Part shown: piece after piece, positions 41,873-49,734 of the stretch
How positions within the stretch are numbered: position 1 is the stretch's first letter
Layout of the letters: each line of letters begins with the position of its first letter
Assembly: GCF_040729435.1 (NCBI RefSeq)
Contig: NZ_CP160398.1
Span: 4,321,001 to 4,385,000, forward strand
From: Pseudomonas sp. HOU2
GTDB taxonomy: Bacteria; Pseudomonadota; Gammaproteobacteria; Pseudomonadales; Pseudomonadaceae
Length of the DNA: 64,000 nt
Direction: 5' to 3'
Position numbers and translations under genes: made by a program
The notes under the pieces: generated by a model
Seen by the model: only the letters and a program-made list of their open reading frames with translations
The model's database searches: none
Told to the model about the DNA's origin: nothing

Positions 41873-42433
41873 TTACTTGCTCCGTCCAATCAATTGCAGG
41901 AACTCCTGACGGGTGTTGCTCGAGTCGCGAAAGGCGCCGAGCATGACCGAGGTGTTCATGGTCGAATTCTGTTTCTCGACACCGCGCATCATCATGCACA
42001 TGTGCCGGGCCTCGATGACCACCGCGACGCCGGCGGCATCGGTGACCTGTTGCACCGCATCGGCAATCTGCCGGGTGAGGTTTTCCTGAATCTGCAGGCG
42101 CCGGGCGAACATGTCCACCAACCGCGCGATCTTCGACAGCCCCAGCACCTTGCCTGTCGGAATATAAGCCACATGGGCCTTGCCGATGAAGGGCAGCAGG
42201 TGATGTTCGCACAACGAGTACAACTCGATATCGGCGACGATGATCATCTCGTCGCTGTCGGAGGCAAACAGCGCGCCATTGACGATCTGATCCACACTCT
42301 GTTCGTAGCCGTGACACAGGTATTGCATGGCCTTGGCCGCGCGCAGCGGGGTGTCGAGCAGGCCTTCGCGGTCGGGGTCTTCACCGAGGCCGATGAGGAT
42401 CTCGCGGTAATTCTCGGGCAGGGTACGGCTCAT
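41873..42433 (-). CDS. folE: GTP cyclohydrolase I FolE
   Basis: GTP cyclohydrolase I, 186 residues, makes dihydroneopterin triphosphate from GTP. Zinc and catalytic residues are visible in [20 protein letters not shown] and [17 protein letters not shown]. With FolX and FolM it forms a tetrahydromonapterin branch; other genomes keep a second folE for folate, which is not seen here. It lies 21 bases after folM. Confidence 0.96.
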   Translation of the reverse strand: MSRTLPENYREILIGLGEDPDREGLLDTPLRAAKAMQYLCHGYEQSVDQIVNGALFASDSDEMIIVADIELYSLCEHHLLPFIGKAHVAYIPTGKVLGLSKIARLVDMFARRLQIQENLTRQIADAVQQVTDAAGVAVVIEARHMCMMMRGVEKQNSTMNTSVMLGAFRDSSNTRQEFLQLIGRSK

Positions 42434-42454
42434 GGGAGATCCTCGCGCAGCAGC

Positions 42455-43165
42455 TTATTTGACGTGCCGTCCGCCATTGACGGTCAGGGTCGTGCCGGTG
42501 ACATAGGGGTTGTCGAGCAGATAGCGCAGGCTCTGGTAGATCACTTCGCTGCCGGGCTCGATGCCCAGCGCGGATTTGGCCAGCGCCTTGGCACGGTACG
42601 CCGCGTCGTCGTCGGGATTGAACAATAGCAGGGCCGGCGCGATGCCGTTGACCTTGATCGCCGGTGCATAACGCGCGGCGAACGACAGGGTCAGGCTGTC
42701 GAGCCCGGCCTTGCTGGCGCAATAACCGATGTGCTTGCTGCTGCCCTTGCGGGTGACGTCGTCGCTGATGTGGATGATGTCGGCCGGCGTCGAGCGCTTG
42801 AGCAGGTCGGCGCAGTGCAGGTTGATCAGATACGGCGCGAGCATGTGCACGTTGAGCATGCGCAAGAAGGCCTCGGCTTCACTGCCCGGGGTTTCCGCCA
42901 GCCATTCGGAGGCGTTGTGGACGATGGCGCGCAGGCAGTCGGTGTGGCTTTTCAGTTCATCGATGAAGACGAGGATGGCGGCTTCACTGGAGAAGTCCGC
43001 GAACACCCCGATCGCGCCCAGATCCCGCAGGGCTTGCACGCCGGGACGTTCGCTGCGGTAGGTGAAGATGACCTGATGGCCGTCCTCAAGCAAACGCTGC
43101 GCACAGTGCAGACCGACACGCTGGCCGGCACCGGTGATGAGGATCGGGGCGGAGGAATTGGTCAT
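42455..43165 (-). CDS. folM: Dihydromonapterin reductase FolM
   Basis: FolM, 236 residues, a short-chain dehydrogenase that reduces dihydromonapterin (and dihydrofolate weakly) to the tetrahydro form. The cofactor motif TGAGQRVGLHCAQRL, and YCASKAGLDSLTLS with the YxxxK pair, are present. Operon context with folE and folX supports this over a generic SDR. It is the first gene of the operon; a REP pair separates it from the monooxygenase-domain gene upstream. Confidence 0.93.
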   Translation of the reverse strand: MTNSSAPILITGAGQRVGLHCAQRLLEDGHQVIFTYRSERPGVQALRDLGAIGVFADFSSEAAILVFIDELKSHTDCLRAIVHNASEWLAETPGSEAEAFLRMLNVHMLAPYLINLHCADLLKRSTPADIIHISDDVTRKGSSKHIGYCASKAGLDSLTLSFAARYAPAIKVNGIAPALLLFNPDDDAAYRAKALAKSALGIEPGSEVIYQSLRYLLDNPYVTGTTLTVNGGRHVK

Positions 43166-43215
43166 GTACGGCTCGGGTCGCGGTCAGAGTAAAAACTATA
43201 ACAGCGACGCTGCCG

Positions 43216-43296
43216 AAAAGATCGCAGCCTTCGGCAGCTCCTGCAGGGGCGCATTCATCTGTAGGAGCTGACGAGTGCAACGAGGCTGCGATCTTT
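43216..43296. repeat. REP pair, family A, one copy with altered core
   Basis: The left copy is near canonical. The right copy reads GTAGGAGCTGACGAGTGCAA then CGAGGCTGCGATCTTT, in which ACGAGTGCAACGAG replaces CCGCAG while keeping a GAGC-to-GCTC-type stem. Confidence 0.82.
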
Positions 43297-43864
43297 AGCG
43301 ATTCTGCGTAGAGGGTGTTGCAGGCAAAGGTCGCGCCGGCACAGCGTTCAACCAGTTGGCCAGCAACCGCGTCGACAGCGGAATGAAGAAGTACACCATC
43401 AGCGGCGTCAGGCATGCGGTGCTGATCAACACCCGCGGCAGCAGGCTCATCTCGCCGAGCAGCGGGCCGAGGACAAAGTTGAACAGCAGCGATACCGGGA
43501 AGAACGCCAGCCAGATCGCCACGGCCTGTTTCCAGCGCGGAGGCCGCTGACCAGCCGCGGCGAACCAGCCTTCGATGCCGCTGACCCGATGCTCTTTGGG
43601 GTGCGCAAACAGATCGCTGCCCCGGGCCAACCAAGCGGTACGCGAGGCCGAGTGTTCCCAAGCGTGCAGGGTCTGCTCGTCAACGAAGCGGAAAATGATC
43701 TGGAACTCGTTGTCACCGGGTGGCGGAGCGAGCACGCCGGAACCCAGGTAGCCGGGAAAGTCTGTGGCCAGTTGTTCGCCTTCGCGCAGCCAGGCAATCA
43801 GGTCATGATAGCGGCCGTCGGCGACGCGACGCGCAACCATCAGCGTGACGGGGGAAGTAGACAT
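43295..43864 (-). CDS. Antibiotic-biosynthesis-monooxygenase-domain protein with two membrane helices
   Basis: A 189-residue protein with an N-terminal ABM-like ferredoxin fold (VTLMVARRVADGRYHDLIAWL; YLGSGVLAPPPGDNEFQIIF) and two C-terminal hydrophobic helices (IWLAFFPVSLLFNFVLGPLL and VLISTACLTPLMVYFFIPLS). Such ABM-membrane fusions are common in proteobacteria, with no assigned function. Start is ATG 43864 with GGAGATA upstream; the frame extends to 43951 without similarity. It is divergent from the MerR gene across 212 bases, so the two may share regulation. Confidence 0.85.
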   Translation of the reverse strand: MSTSPVTLMVARRVADGRYHDLIAWLREGEQLATDFPGYLGSGVLAPPPGDNEFQIIFRFVDEQTLHAWEHSASRTAWLARGSDLFAHPKEHRVSGIEGWFAAAGQRPPRWKQAVAIWLAFFPVSLLFNFVLGPLLGEMSLLPRVLISTACLTPLMVYFFIPLSTRLLANWLNAVPARPLPATPSTQNR

Positions 43865-43983
43865 TGTGTATCTCCATATTTCGATTGCGTCGCTCCGGGT
43901 AGGAGATTTCGCATGGCGCAGGCCGGGGTAGGGGCCTGCACTTTTCAGCAAGCAAGGATTATTCCCGATTTTGATGACAGTTT

Positions 43984-44001
43984 CAGAGACTTTCGTCTCT
44001 G
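43984..44001. promoter_or_regulatory. 18-base perfect dyad in the ABM/MerR divergent region
   Basis: CAGAGAC-TTTC-GTCTCTG, 7-base arms, lies 76 bases before the MerR-family gene and 119 bases before the ABM gene start. It is a candidate regulator-binding site. No run of T follows, so it is not an obvious terminator. Confidence 0.5.
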
Positions 44002-44010
44002 TTCATTGGG

Positions 44011-44041
44011 TTGAACCGATAGAGGGCATCGGATGTAGAAT
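44011..44041 (+). promoter_or_regulatory. Candidate MerR-type promoter with 19-base spacer
   Basis: TTGAAC (44011-44016) and TAGAAT (44036-44041) are separated by 19 bases, the lengthened spacing used at MerR-controlled promoters. The dyad CCGAT-N7-ATCGG lies within the spacer. It is 35 bases before the MerR gene. Confidence 0.5.
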
Positions 44042-44076
44042 GGGATCCAAATTTACCGAGCGGACACACCAGCACC

Positions 44077-45036
44077 ATGGCTGTTATCACGGACGCTAGC
44101 CCTGCCCCGCAGGCCTCTGTCGCGCTTGAGCGCGAAGAGTTGTTCCCTATTCGGGAGGTGTCGCGGCTGACCGGCGTCAACCCGGTTACGCTGCGTGCAT
44201 GGGAGCGCCGCTACGGTTTGATCCAGCCGACGCGCACCGAAAGCGGGCACCGGTTGTATTCGATGACCGAAATCGAGCGTGTGCGCAGCATCGTCGACTG
44301 GATCGATCGCGGCGTGGCCGTGAGCAAGGTCGGCAAGATCCTCGCCAAGACCGAGCCATTGAAGGCCCTGGCGCATATCATCCCCGATGATCTGGTTCAG
44401 ACCGATTACGCGCAGTGGCAGCAGCAGGTGCAAGTTGCAGTCAGTGCGTTCGATGACCGCGCGCTGGATCAGGTCTACAACCAGATTTTCTCTTCATACT
44501 CGCTGCCGGTGGTGTTTCAGGACATCCTCATGCCGTTGTGGCTGCAGATGTTGCAGCGCCAGGACGCCTTCGGTCAGACCAGCGAGTGGCTGTTTTTCGA
44601 CGGGTTCCTGCGGGCTCGGGTGCTGCAGCGCATTGTTGCGCTGCGCGGCACGCAACCGCGCAAGGTGATTGTCAGTGCGCTCGCCGGTCAGTGTCGTGAA
44701 CTCGAGCTGCTGGTCGCCGCGTTGTTTCTCAGCGGCAATGACGCCGGGGTGCGGGTGCTGACCACCGGTCAGCCATTCGATGAGTTGGCGCTGGTGTGCG
44801 AGCGGATCAAGCCGCAGGCGCTGGTGCTGTTTTCCAACCACGCCCCGACAGCCGATTTGCCGCGACGGTTGAACCGTCTGGCATTGAGTCTGGATTGTCA
44901 GGTCATGCTCGCCGGTGATACTGCTGATCTGGCACAGGACAACCTGGCCGGATCGTCGATCGGTTGTCTGGGCAATGAAGGGGCGACGATGCGTCAGCGC
45001 ATGACGCAGTTTCTCGCGGGGACGCTGGATACCTGA
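44077..45036 (+). CDS. MerR-family regulator, LitR/CarH-type with degenerate B12-binding domain
   Basis: A 319-residue regulator with an N-terminal MerR winged helix (FPIREVSRLTGVNPVTLRAWERRYG) compressed here to its core NPVTLRAWERRYGLIQPTR, and a C-terminal region laid out like the cobalamin-binding domain of CarH/LitR. The EH pair of the helical motif is E170-W171, and the base-off histidine segment reads GQCRELE (204-210), so cobalamin is probably not bound. Class II LitR proteins of Pseudomonas (PplR type, as recalled) share this loss and act with short LOV photoreceptors; such a LOV gene lies 660 bases away. It is convergent with the PilZ-like gene. Confidence 0.82.
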   Translation: MAVITDASPAPQASVALEREELFPIREVSRLTGVNPVTLRAWERRYGLIQPTRTESGHRLYSMTEIERVRSIVDWIDRGVAVSKVGKILAKTEPLKALAHIIPDDLVQTDYAQWQQQVQVAVSAFDDRALDQVYNQIFSSYSLPVVFQDILMPLWLQMLQRQDAFGQTSEWLFFDGFLRARVLQRIVALRGTQPRKVIVSALAGQCRELELLVAALFLSGNDAGVRVLTTGQPFDELALVCERIKPQALVLFSNHAPTADLPRRLNRLALSLDCQVMLAGDTADLAQDNLAGSSIGCLGNEGATMRQRMTQFLAGTLDT

Positions 45037-45039
45037 ATA

Positions 45040-45645
45040 TCAGGTGTGCAGGGCGGGGTGGGTCAGACGGTGTTGCTGCAGAATGAACTGGCGCAGGCGT
45101 TCGGTTTCATCGGCATCGGTCTGGCTCAGCTCATAGGCGTAGAAGCCGTGCTCGGTTTCGCGCTCGAAATTGCCGCGCAGGGAAATACGCTCATAGCCTG
45201 ACGGGCTGAACCACAGGGCGAAATGCTTGGGTGGTTTGGTCTTGTTGCGCATTTCCAGCAGCACGCCTTTGTGCGACACCTCGTGCACCCACATCATGCC
45301 CGGCTGGCCCTTGGCATTTTCCAGCGCTACCGGCTCTTCGAGGGTCAGGCGCCATGGGCGAACCATCGGCCCGTCTTCGTAAATGCTCGGTACGCCCAGA
45401 CGCAGGTGCAAGGCGTGGAATTCGTCTTCCACCAGGTGCAGCGGAAAGGTCATCTGCTGATTTTCGAAGTTGGCCTGGATGGTCACTTGCTCTTGAGCCG
45501 CGAGGCGCGTGAGCAAGTCGCGGATCTGCGAACCACCATTGACCAGCAGGCTCGACGTCGCATCCCGCACATTGAGCTGCGGGTTGTGCTGCATGGTCTG
45601 GATGAAATCCAGCTCATCCTGGGTCAGGAGGGCGTCGCGTTGCAT
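45040..45645 (-). CDS. PilZ-like (YcgR-type) protein with degenerate c-di-GMP motif
   Basis: A 201-residue protein with two beta-rich halves: an N-terminal YcgR-like part (VTIQANFENQQMTFPLHLVE) and a C-terminal part with PilZ-like layout. The expected RxxxR is only RPWR before LTLEEPVALEN, and the D/NxSxxG motif reads EVSHKG, so c-di-GMP binding is uncertain. It lies 55 bases downstream of the LOV gene on the same strand, suggesting joint transcription. A PilZ assignment is by pattern and needs a profile search. Confidence 0.6.
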   Translation of the reverse strand: MQRDALLTQDELDFIQTMQHNPQLNVRDATSSLLVNGGSQIRDLLTRLAAQEQVTIQANFENQQMTFPLHLVEDEFHALHLRLGVPSIYEDGPMVRPWRLTLEEPVALENAKGQPGMMWVHEVSHKGVLLEMRNKTKPPKHFALWFSPSGYERISLRGNFERETEHGFYAYELSQTDADETERLRQFILQQHRLTHPALHT

Positions 45646-45700
45646 GGCCTGGCTCGAAAGAAATAGTTACAAAGTCATTGGTGATTGTAGTTAATGACAC

Positions 45701-46177
45701 TTAGTTCGCTGTTTTGTTTGCGCCGTTCGTCGCTTTCAACGCTGCAAGCTCCGCTTGTAATGCCGCAACCTCGGCCTCCAGCTGAATGACGCGCTGCTGT
45801 GCCTTGACCTGAACGGTGACATCCTTCTGCACACCGACGAAGTAGGTCTGACCGTCATCGGCATTTTTTACCGTCGAAAGCGACAGTTCGTTCCAGAACG
45901 GTGTGCCGTCCTTGCGGTAGTTGCGCAGGATCTCCCGGCACGAACCACCCTCGCGCAACACCCCGCGAATCCGCTCCAGACTTGCCTGATCACGGTCTCC
46001 GGCCTGCAGAAAGCGGCAGTCCTGATAGAGAATCTCTTCGCTGCTGTAACCGGTCAGGCGTTCGAAGGCCGGGTTCACATAGATCAGGATATTGTCCTGC
46101 TCACCTTCTTTCTCAGCCACCACGATTCCGTCGTTCGACGCGTTGATCACCATTTGCAGCAGACTGGCATTGATCAT
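45701..46177 (-). CDS. Short LOV blue-light receptor
   Basis: A 158-residue single LOV/PAS domain with short helical extensions and no output domain. The flavin-adduct cysteine is C54 in YQDCRFLQAGDRDQ, and the flavin-contact glutamine is Q117 in FVGVQKDV. The C-terminus is an Ala/Leu coiled-coil-like helix (VIQLEAEVAALQAELAALK) probably used for dimerisation. It closely resembles PpSB1-LOV and PpSB2-LOV of P. putida from memory. AAGGA precedes ATG 46177. It is followed by the PilZ-like gene and is divergent from the flavodoxin gene. Confidence 0.92.
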   Translation of the reverse strand: MINASLLQMVINASNDGIVVAEKEGEQDNILIYVNPAFERLTGYSSEEILYQDCRFLQAGDRDQASLERIRGVLREGGSCREILRNYRKDGTPFWNELSLSTVKNADDGQTYFVGVQKDVTVQVKAQQRVIQLEAEVAALQAELAALKATNGANKTAN

Positions 46178-46330
46178 CTGTGAATCCTTTCAGCATTGTC
46201 GATGGCTCGCATTCTAGAAGATCAGCCGGCGCTGTCTATAGGCCATCAGCGTCTGTTGAGAGCCAGTCGCAACATCTCTGTCGGGACTGCTACTATCGCC
46301 GCTCTTTTTTTCAGCTTCAGGATCAGATTG

Positions 46331-46786
46331 ATGAAAGTCGCCATCCTCTCCGGCTCGGTTTACGGCACGGCCGAAGAAGTCGCCCGTCACGCGCAGAACC
46401 TGCTGAAAGACGCCGGTTTTGAAACCTTCTACAACCCGCGCGCCAGCCTGGCGGACCTTCAGGCGTTCGGCCCTGAAGCGTTTCTCGCGGTGACCTCGAC
46501 CACCGGCATGGGTGAGTTGCCGGATAATCTGGTGCCGCTGTATTCGAGCATTCGCGATCAACTGCCAATGGCCTGGCGCGGTTTGCCGGGCGCGGTGATC
46601 GGTTTGGGCGATGCCAGTTACGGCGATACGTTCTGTGGCGGCGGCGAACTGATGCGTGAGTTGTTCGCCGAGCTGGGCGTGCGCGAAGTGCAGGAGATGC
46701 TGCGTCTGGACGCCAGCGAAAGCGTGACCCCGGAAACCGACGCCGAGCCATGGCTGGCGCAACTGATCGCCACGCTCAAGGGCTGA
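46331..46786 (+). CDS. MioC-type flavodoxin
   Basis: A 151-residue flavodoxin with the FMN phosphate-binding loop SGSVYGTAEEVA at the N-terminus and the TSTTGMGELPDN and LGDASYGDTFCGGG loops. It is likely a cytoplasmic electron carrier; the partner is unknown. Start chosen at ATG 46331 (MKVAILSG), where the flavodoxin fold begins; the upstream frame to 46196 has no similarity. Its 3' end overlaps the convergent LysR gene by 11 bases. Confidence 0.9.
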   Translation: MKVAILSGSVYGTAEEVARHAQNLLKDAGFETFYNPRASLADLQAFGPEAFLAVTSTTGMGELPDNLVPLYSSIRDQLPMAWRGLPGAVIGLGDASYGDTFCGGGELMRELFAELGVREVQEMLRLDASESVTPETDAEPWLAQLIATLKG

Positions 46787-47663
46787 TCGCGCGCTCGCGC
46801 AGCAAAGCCAGCCACGCCTGCGCAGCTTTCGACAGATAGGCACCCCGGCGCCAGATGAACGCGATGTCCCAACGCAAGTAATCCGGCGCGCGCAGGGTCA
46901 GGCGCACCACGCCCGGACGCTGCAGTGCCCGGGCGACCACGCTGGGCAGCAGCACCACGCCTTGCCCGGCGGCCACCAGTGCCACGAGAAAATCCGCCTG
47001 GCCACTGCGCCCGCCTTCTTTCGGGGTAAAGCCCAGTTGCTGGCAGGCCTGCAGTAGACGGTCATTGAGCACAAAGCTGCGCTGATACAGCAGGAACGGC
47101 GTGTCGGCCAATTCCTCAAGACCAATCTCGCCGTGTGCTGCCAACGGATGATCCACCGGCAGCAGCGCATCGAGCTTTTCATCACAGAAAGGCTGGAAGT
47201 CGAACTGCGGATCTTTCGGCAGCAGGCTGCCGCCCAACTCCAGTTCGCCGCTGAGCACCGCCTGCTCGATATTGCGGCTGCCGCCCTCAAGCAATTGAAT
47301 GCTGATGTTCGGGTAGCGCCGCCGATACTCGGCAAACAGCCCGGCGAACAGTGCATCGCTGCCCAGCAGCGGCAGGCCGAGGCGCAGTTCACCGCGAGCC
47401 AGTTGGCTCAAATCATCCAGTTCACTGAGCAACTCATTGCGCAAACGCAACATGCCTTCGGCGCGTTGCAGCACCACGCTGCCCGCGGCGGTCAGGCGCA
47501 ACTGTGAGCCGAGCCGTTCGAGCAACGGCGTGCCGAGGCTCTGCTCCAGTTGCGCGACTTGCTTGCTCACCGCCGACTGGCTGATGTGCAGGGTTTTCGC
47601 CGCCTGGGTGAAGCCGCCCTGATGCATGACTTCGACAAAACTGCGCAGCTGTTTGAATTCCAT
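46776..47663 (-). CDS. LysR-family transcriptional regulator
   Basis: A 295-residue LysR regulator with an N-terminal helix-turn-helix (FTQAAKTLHISQSAVSKQVA) and a type 2 periplasmic-binding-like effector domain. It is divergent from the lrgA/lrgB pair, the arrangement used by CidR-like regulators of murein-hydrolase exporters, so it probably controls that operon. Start chosen at ATG 47663 (MEFKQLRSF), the standard LysR N-terminus; the frame extends to 47777 without similarity. The effector is unknown. Confidence 0.9.
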   Translation of the reverse strand: MEFKQLRSFVEVMHQGGFTQAAKTLHISQSAVSKQVAQLEQSLGTPLLERLGSQLRLTAAGSVVLQRAEGMLRLRNELLSELDDLSQLARGELRLGLPLLGSDALFAGLFAEYRRRYPNISIQLLEGGSRNIEQAVLSGELELGGSLLPKDPQFDFQPFCDEKLDALLPVDHPLAAHGEIGLEELADTPFLLYQRSFVLNDRLLQACQQLGFTPKEGGRSGQADFLVALVAAGQGVVLLPSVVARALQRPGVVRLTLRAPDYLRWDIAFIWRRGAYLSKAAQAWLALLRERAISP

Positions 47664-47757
47664 GTTCCGATTCCATTGTGGAATAGGACTGAGTCTAACA
47701 ATTCGCTTCTGGGATGGCAGGCCGCTTCGTAAAATAAGCCCCTGTAAGGAGCCCATC

Positions 47758-48144
47758 ATGAACGCCGCATCCCTCAAATATCTTTCCCGTCTATTCGCAG
47801 AACTGGCCGTGCTGCTCGGTCTCTACCTGCTCGGCTGCCAGATCGCCGCGTGGCTGGCCTGGCCGATTCCCGGCGGCGTCATCGGCATGACTTTGTTGCT
47901 GCTGGCGTTCGCGTTTGGCTGGGTCAAACCGGCGGCGCTGCAACTGGGTGCCGGGTTGCTGATGGCCGAGATGCTGTTGTTCTTTATTCCGGCACTGATG
48001 AGTCTGCTCGACTACGGCGCACTGCTGCGCAATGACGGCTGGCGGATTCTGCTGGTGATCGGCGCCAGCACACTGATGGTGATGCTCGTGACCGCATTCA
48101 CCGTCGAGTTGGCCGTGCGCCTGAGGCGGTCCCATGACGCTTGA
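47758..48144 (+). CDS. lrgA: CidA/LrgA-family holin-like membrane protein
   Basis: A 128-residue protein with four hydrophobic helices and the family core WPIPGGVIGMTLLLLAF. CidA/LrgA proteins are holin-like and work with CidB/LrgB in murein-hydrolase control or, in some bacteria, pyruvate uptake. AAGGAG precedes ATG 47758. It overlaps lrgB by 11 bases and is divergent from a LysR regulator, which fits regulated co-expression. Confidence 0.9.
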   Translation: MNAASLKYLSRLFAELAVLLGLYLLGCQIAAWLAWPIPGGVIGMTLLLLAFAFGWVKPAALQLGAGLLMAEMLLFFIPALMSLLDYGALLRNDGWRILLVIGASTLMVMLVTAFTVELAVRLRRSHDA

Positions 48145-48820
48145 ATGGATGCCGATGTTCTGGCTCGCCTTCACCCTGCTGGCGTATCTGTTCAGTCGCT
48201 GGATTTATCGGCGTACCGGACGTTATCTGCTGTCGCCGCTGATTCTGGTGCCGGCGCTGCTGCTGGCCCTCGCCGTGCCGCTGCACACCGCCTACGCCGA
48301 ATATTCCAGCAACACTCACTGGTTGATGCTGGTACTCGGCCCGGTGACGGTCGCTTTCGCGGTGCCGATCTGGCAGCAGCGGCGATTGCTCATGCAGCAT
48401 TGGTCCGCGTTGTTGCTGGGCATGTTCGCCGGCAGTGCCGCGTCGATTGCCACCTCGTTCGGTCTGGCCAGGGCACTGGCGCTCGACAGCTCGGTGACGA
48501 TGTCACTGGTGCCACGTTCGATCACCACGCCGTTCGCCATGCCACTGGCGCAGGATCTCGGTGGTGTGCCGGAACTGACCGCGGTGTTCGTGATGTTCAC
48601 TGGCGTGTTCGGCGCGATGCTCGGTGGCGTGTTGCTCAAGTGGCTGCCGTTGCGCAGTGCCCTGGCGCGCGGTGCGTTGTTCGGGGTTGGCGCGCACGGC
48701 GCAGGCGTCAGTCGGGCGCATGAAGTGGGCGGTGAAGAAGGCTCGGTGGCGGGGCTGGTGATGGTGCTGACCGGGTTGCTCAATCTGTTCGCCGCGCCTT
48801 TGTTGGCGTCGTTGCTTTGA
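48134..48820 (+). CDS. lrgB: LrgB/CidB-family membrane protein
   Basis: A 228-residue polytopic membrane protein of the LrgB family. Family blocks are SVTMSLVPRSITTPFAMPLA and HGAGVSRAHEVGGEEGSVAG near the C-terminus. It pairs with the LrgA-like protein encoded just upstream, whose stop overlaps its start by 11 bases. Physiological role in Pseudomonas (autolysis, biofilm death or pyruvate transport) is not settled by sequence. Confidence 0.93.
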   Translation: MTLEWMPMFWLAFTLLAYLFSRWIYRRTGRYLLSPLILVPALLLALAVPLHTAYAEYSSNTHWLMLVLGPVTVAFAVPIWQQRRLLMQHWSALLLGMFAGSAASIATSFGLARALALDSSVTMSLVPRSITTPFAMPLAQDLGGVPELTAVFVMFTGVFGAMLGGVLLKWLPLRSALARGALFGVGAHGAGVSRAHEVGGEEGSVAGLVMVLTGLLNLFAAPLLASLL

Positions 48821-48951
48821 CATGGATCCAAGGTGTTTGCATGGCTGACCCGCTCAGTCATCAAGCTGGCTGGCAATGCAACTCCGCGATCCTCTGCGCC
48901 TGACTAGACTGCTGACACGTGCAGAACAATAAGAACGCAGAGGTGCATACA

Positions 48952-49734
48952 GTGAGCGTAGCCCCCGTCCAGTCGTCCCTTGATGTCAAAGACCAGGTCA
49001 GTGCCGCGGAATGGCAGACTCGGGTCGATCTTGCCGCCTGCTATCGACTGGTGGCGTTGCATGGCTGGGACGACCTGATCTTCACCCACATCTCGGCCAA
49101 GGTGCCGGGCACCGAAGACTTCCTGATCAACCCGTTCGGGTTGATGTTCCATGAGATCACCGCGTCGAGCCTGGTCAAAGTCGATCAGGCCGGCAACAAG
49201 CTCATGGACAGTCCCTACGAAATCAATCCCGCCGGTTACACCATCCACAGCGCCGTTCACGAAGTGCGGCACGATGTGGTTTGTGTGCTGCACACCCACA
49301 CCGCATCCGGTGTCGCGGTGTCGGCGCAAAAGCAGGGCGTGTTGCCGATCAGTCAGCAGTCGCTGTTCGTGCTGTCGAGCCTGGCTTATCACGCCTATGA
49401 AGGCGTGGCGCTGAATCATGAAGAGAAGGCCCGTTTGCAGGCCGATCTGGGCGAGAACAATTTCCTGATGCTGCACAACCACGGTCTGCTGACCTGTGGC
49501 AACACCATCGCCGACACCTTTCTGATGATGTTCACCTTTCAGCGCGCCTGCGATATTCAGGTCATGGCGCAAACCGGCGGTGCTGAACTGATCGCCATCG
49601 AACCGCAGATCCTCGCGGGCGCCAAAGCGATGATCGCCGGCGTGACCAAAAGTGCTCAAGGCATGGGCGGCGCGCTGGCCTGGCCGGCGCTGCTGCGCAA
49701 ACTCGATAAACAAGACCCCGGATATAAACTCTGA
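48952..49734 (+). CDS. Class II aldolase/adducin-domain protein
   Basis: A 260-residue aldolase II/adducin-head protein. Zinc-ligand histidines are visible in CVLHTHTASG and MLHNHGLLTCG, and the LIFTHISAKVPG segment is typical. Enzymes of this fold act on sugar phosphates or methylthioribulose; the substrate here is unknown. Start chosen at GTG 48952, with GAGG at 48940-48943; a GTG at 48919 is the alternative. Its stop overlaps the hydrolase start (ATGA-type), so the two are coupled. Confidence 0.85.
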   Translation: MSVAPVQSSLDVKDQVSAAEWQTRVDLAACYRLVALHGWDDLIFTHISAKVPGTEDFLINPFGLMFHEITASSLVKVDQAGNKLMDSPYEINPAGYTIHSAVHEVRHDVVCVLHTHTASGVAVSAQKQGVLPISQQSLFVLSSLAYHAYEGVALNHEEKARLQADLGENNFLMLHNHGLLTCGNTIADTFLMMFTFQRACDIQVMAQTGGAELIAIEPQILAGAKAMIAGVTKSAQGMGGALAWPALLRKLDKQDPGYKL

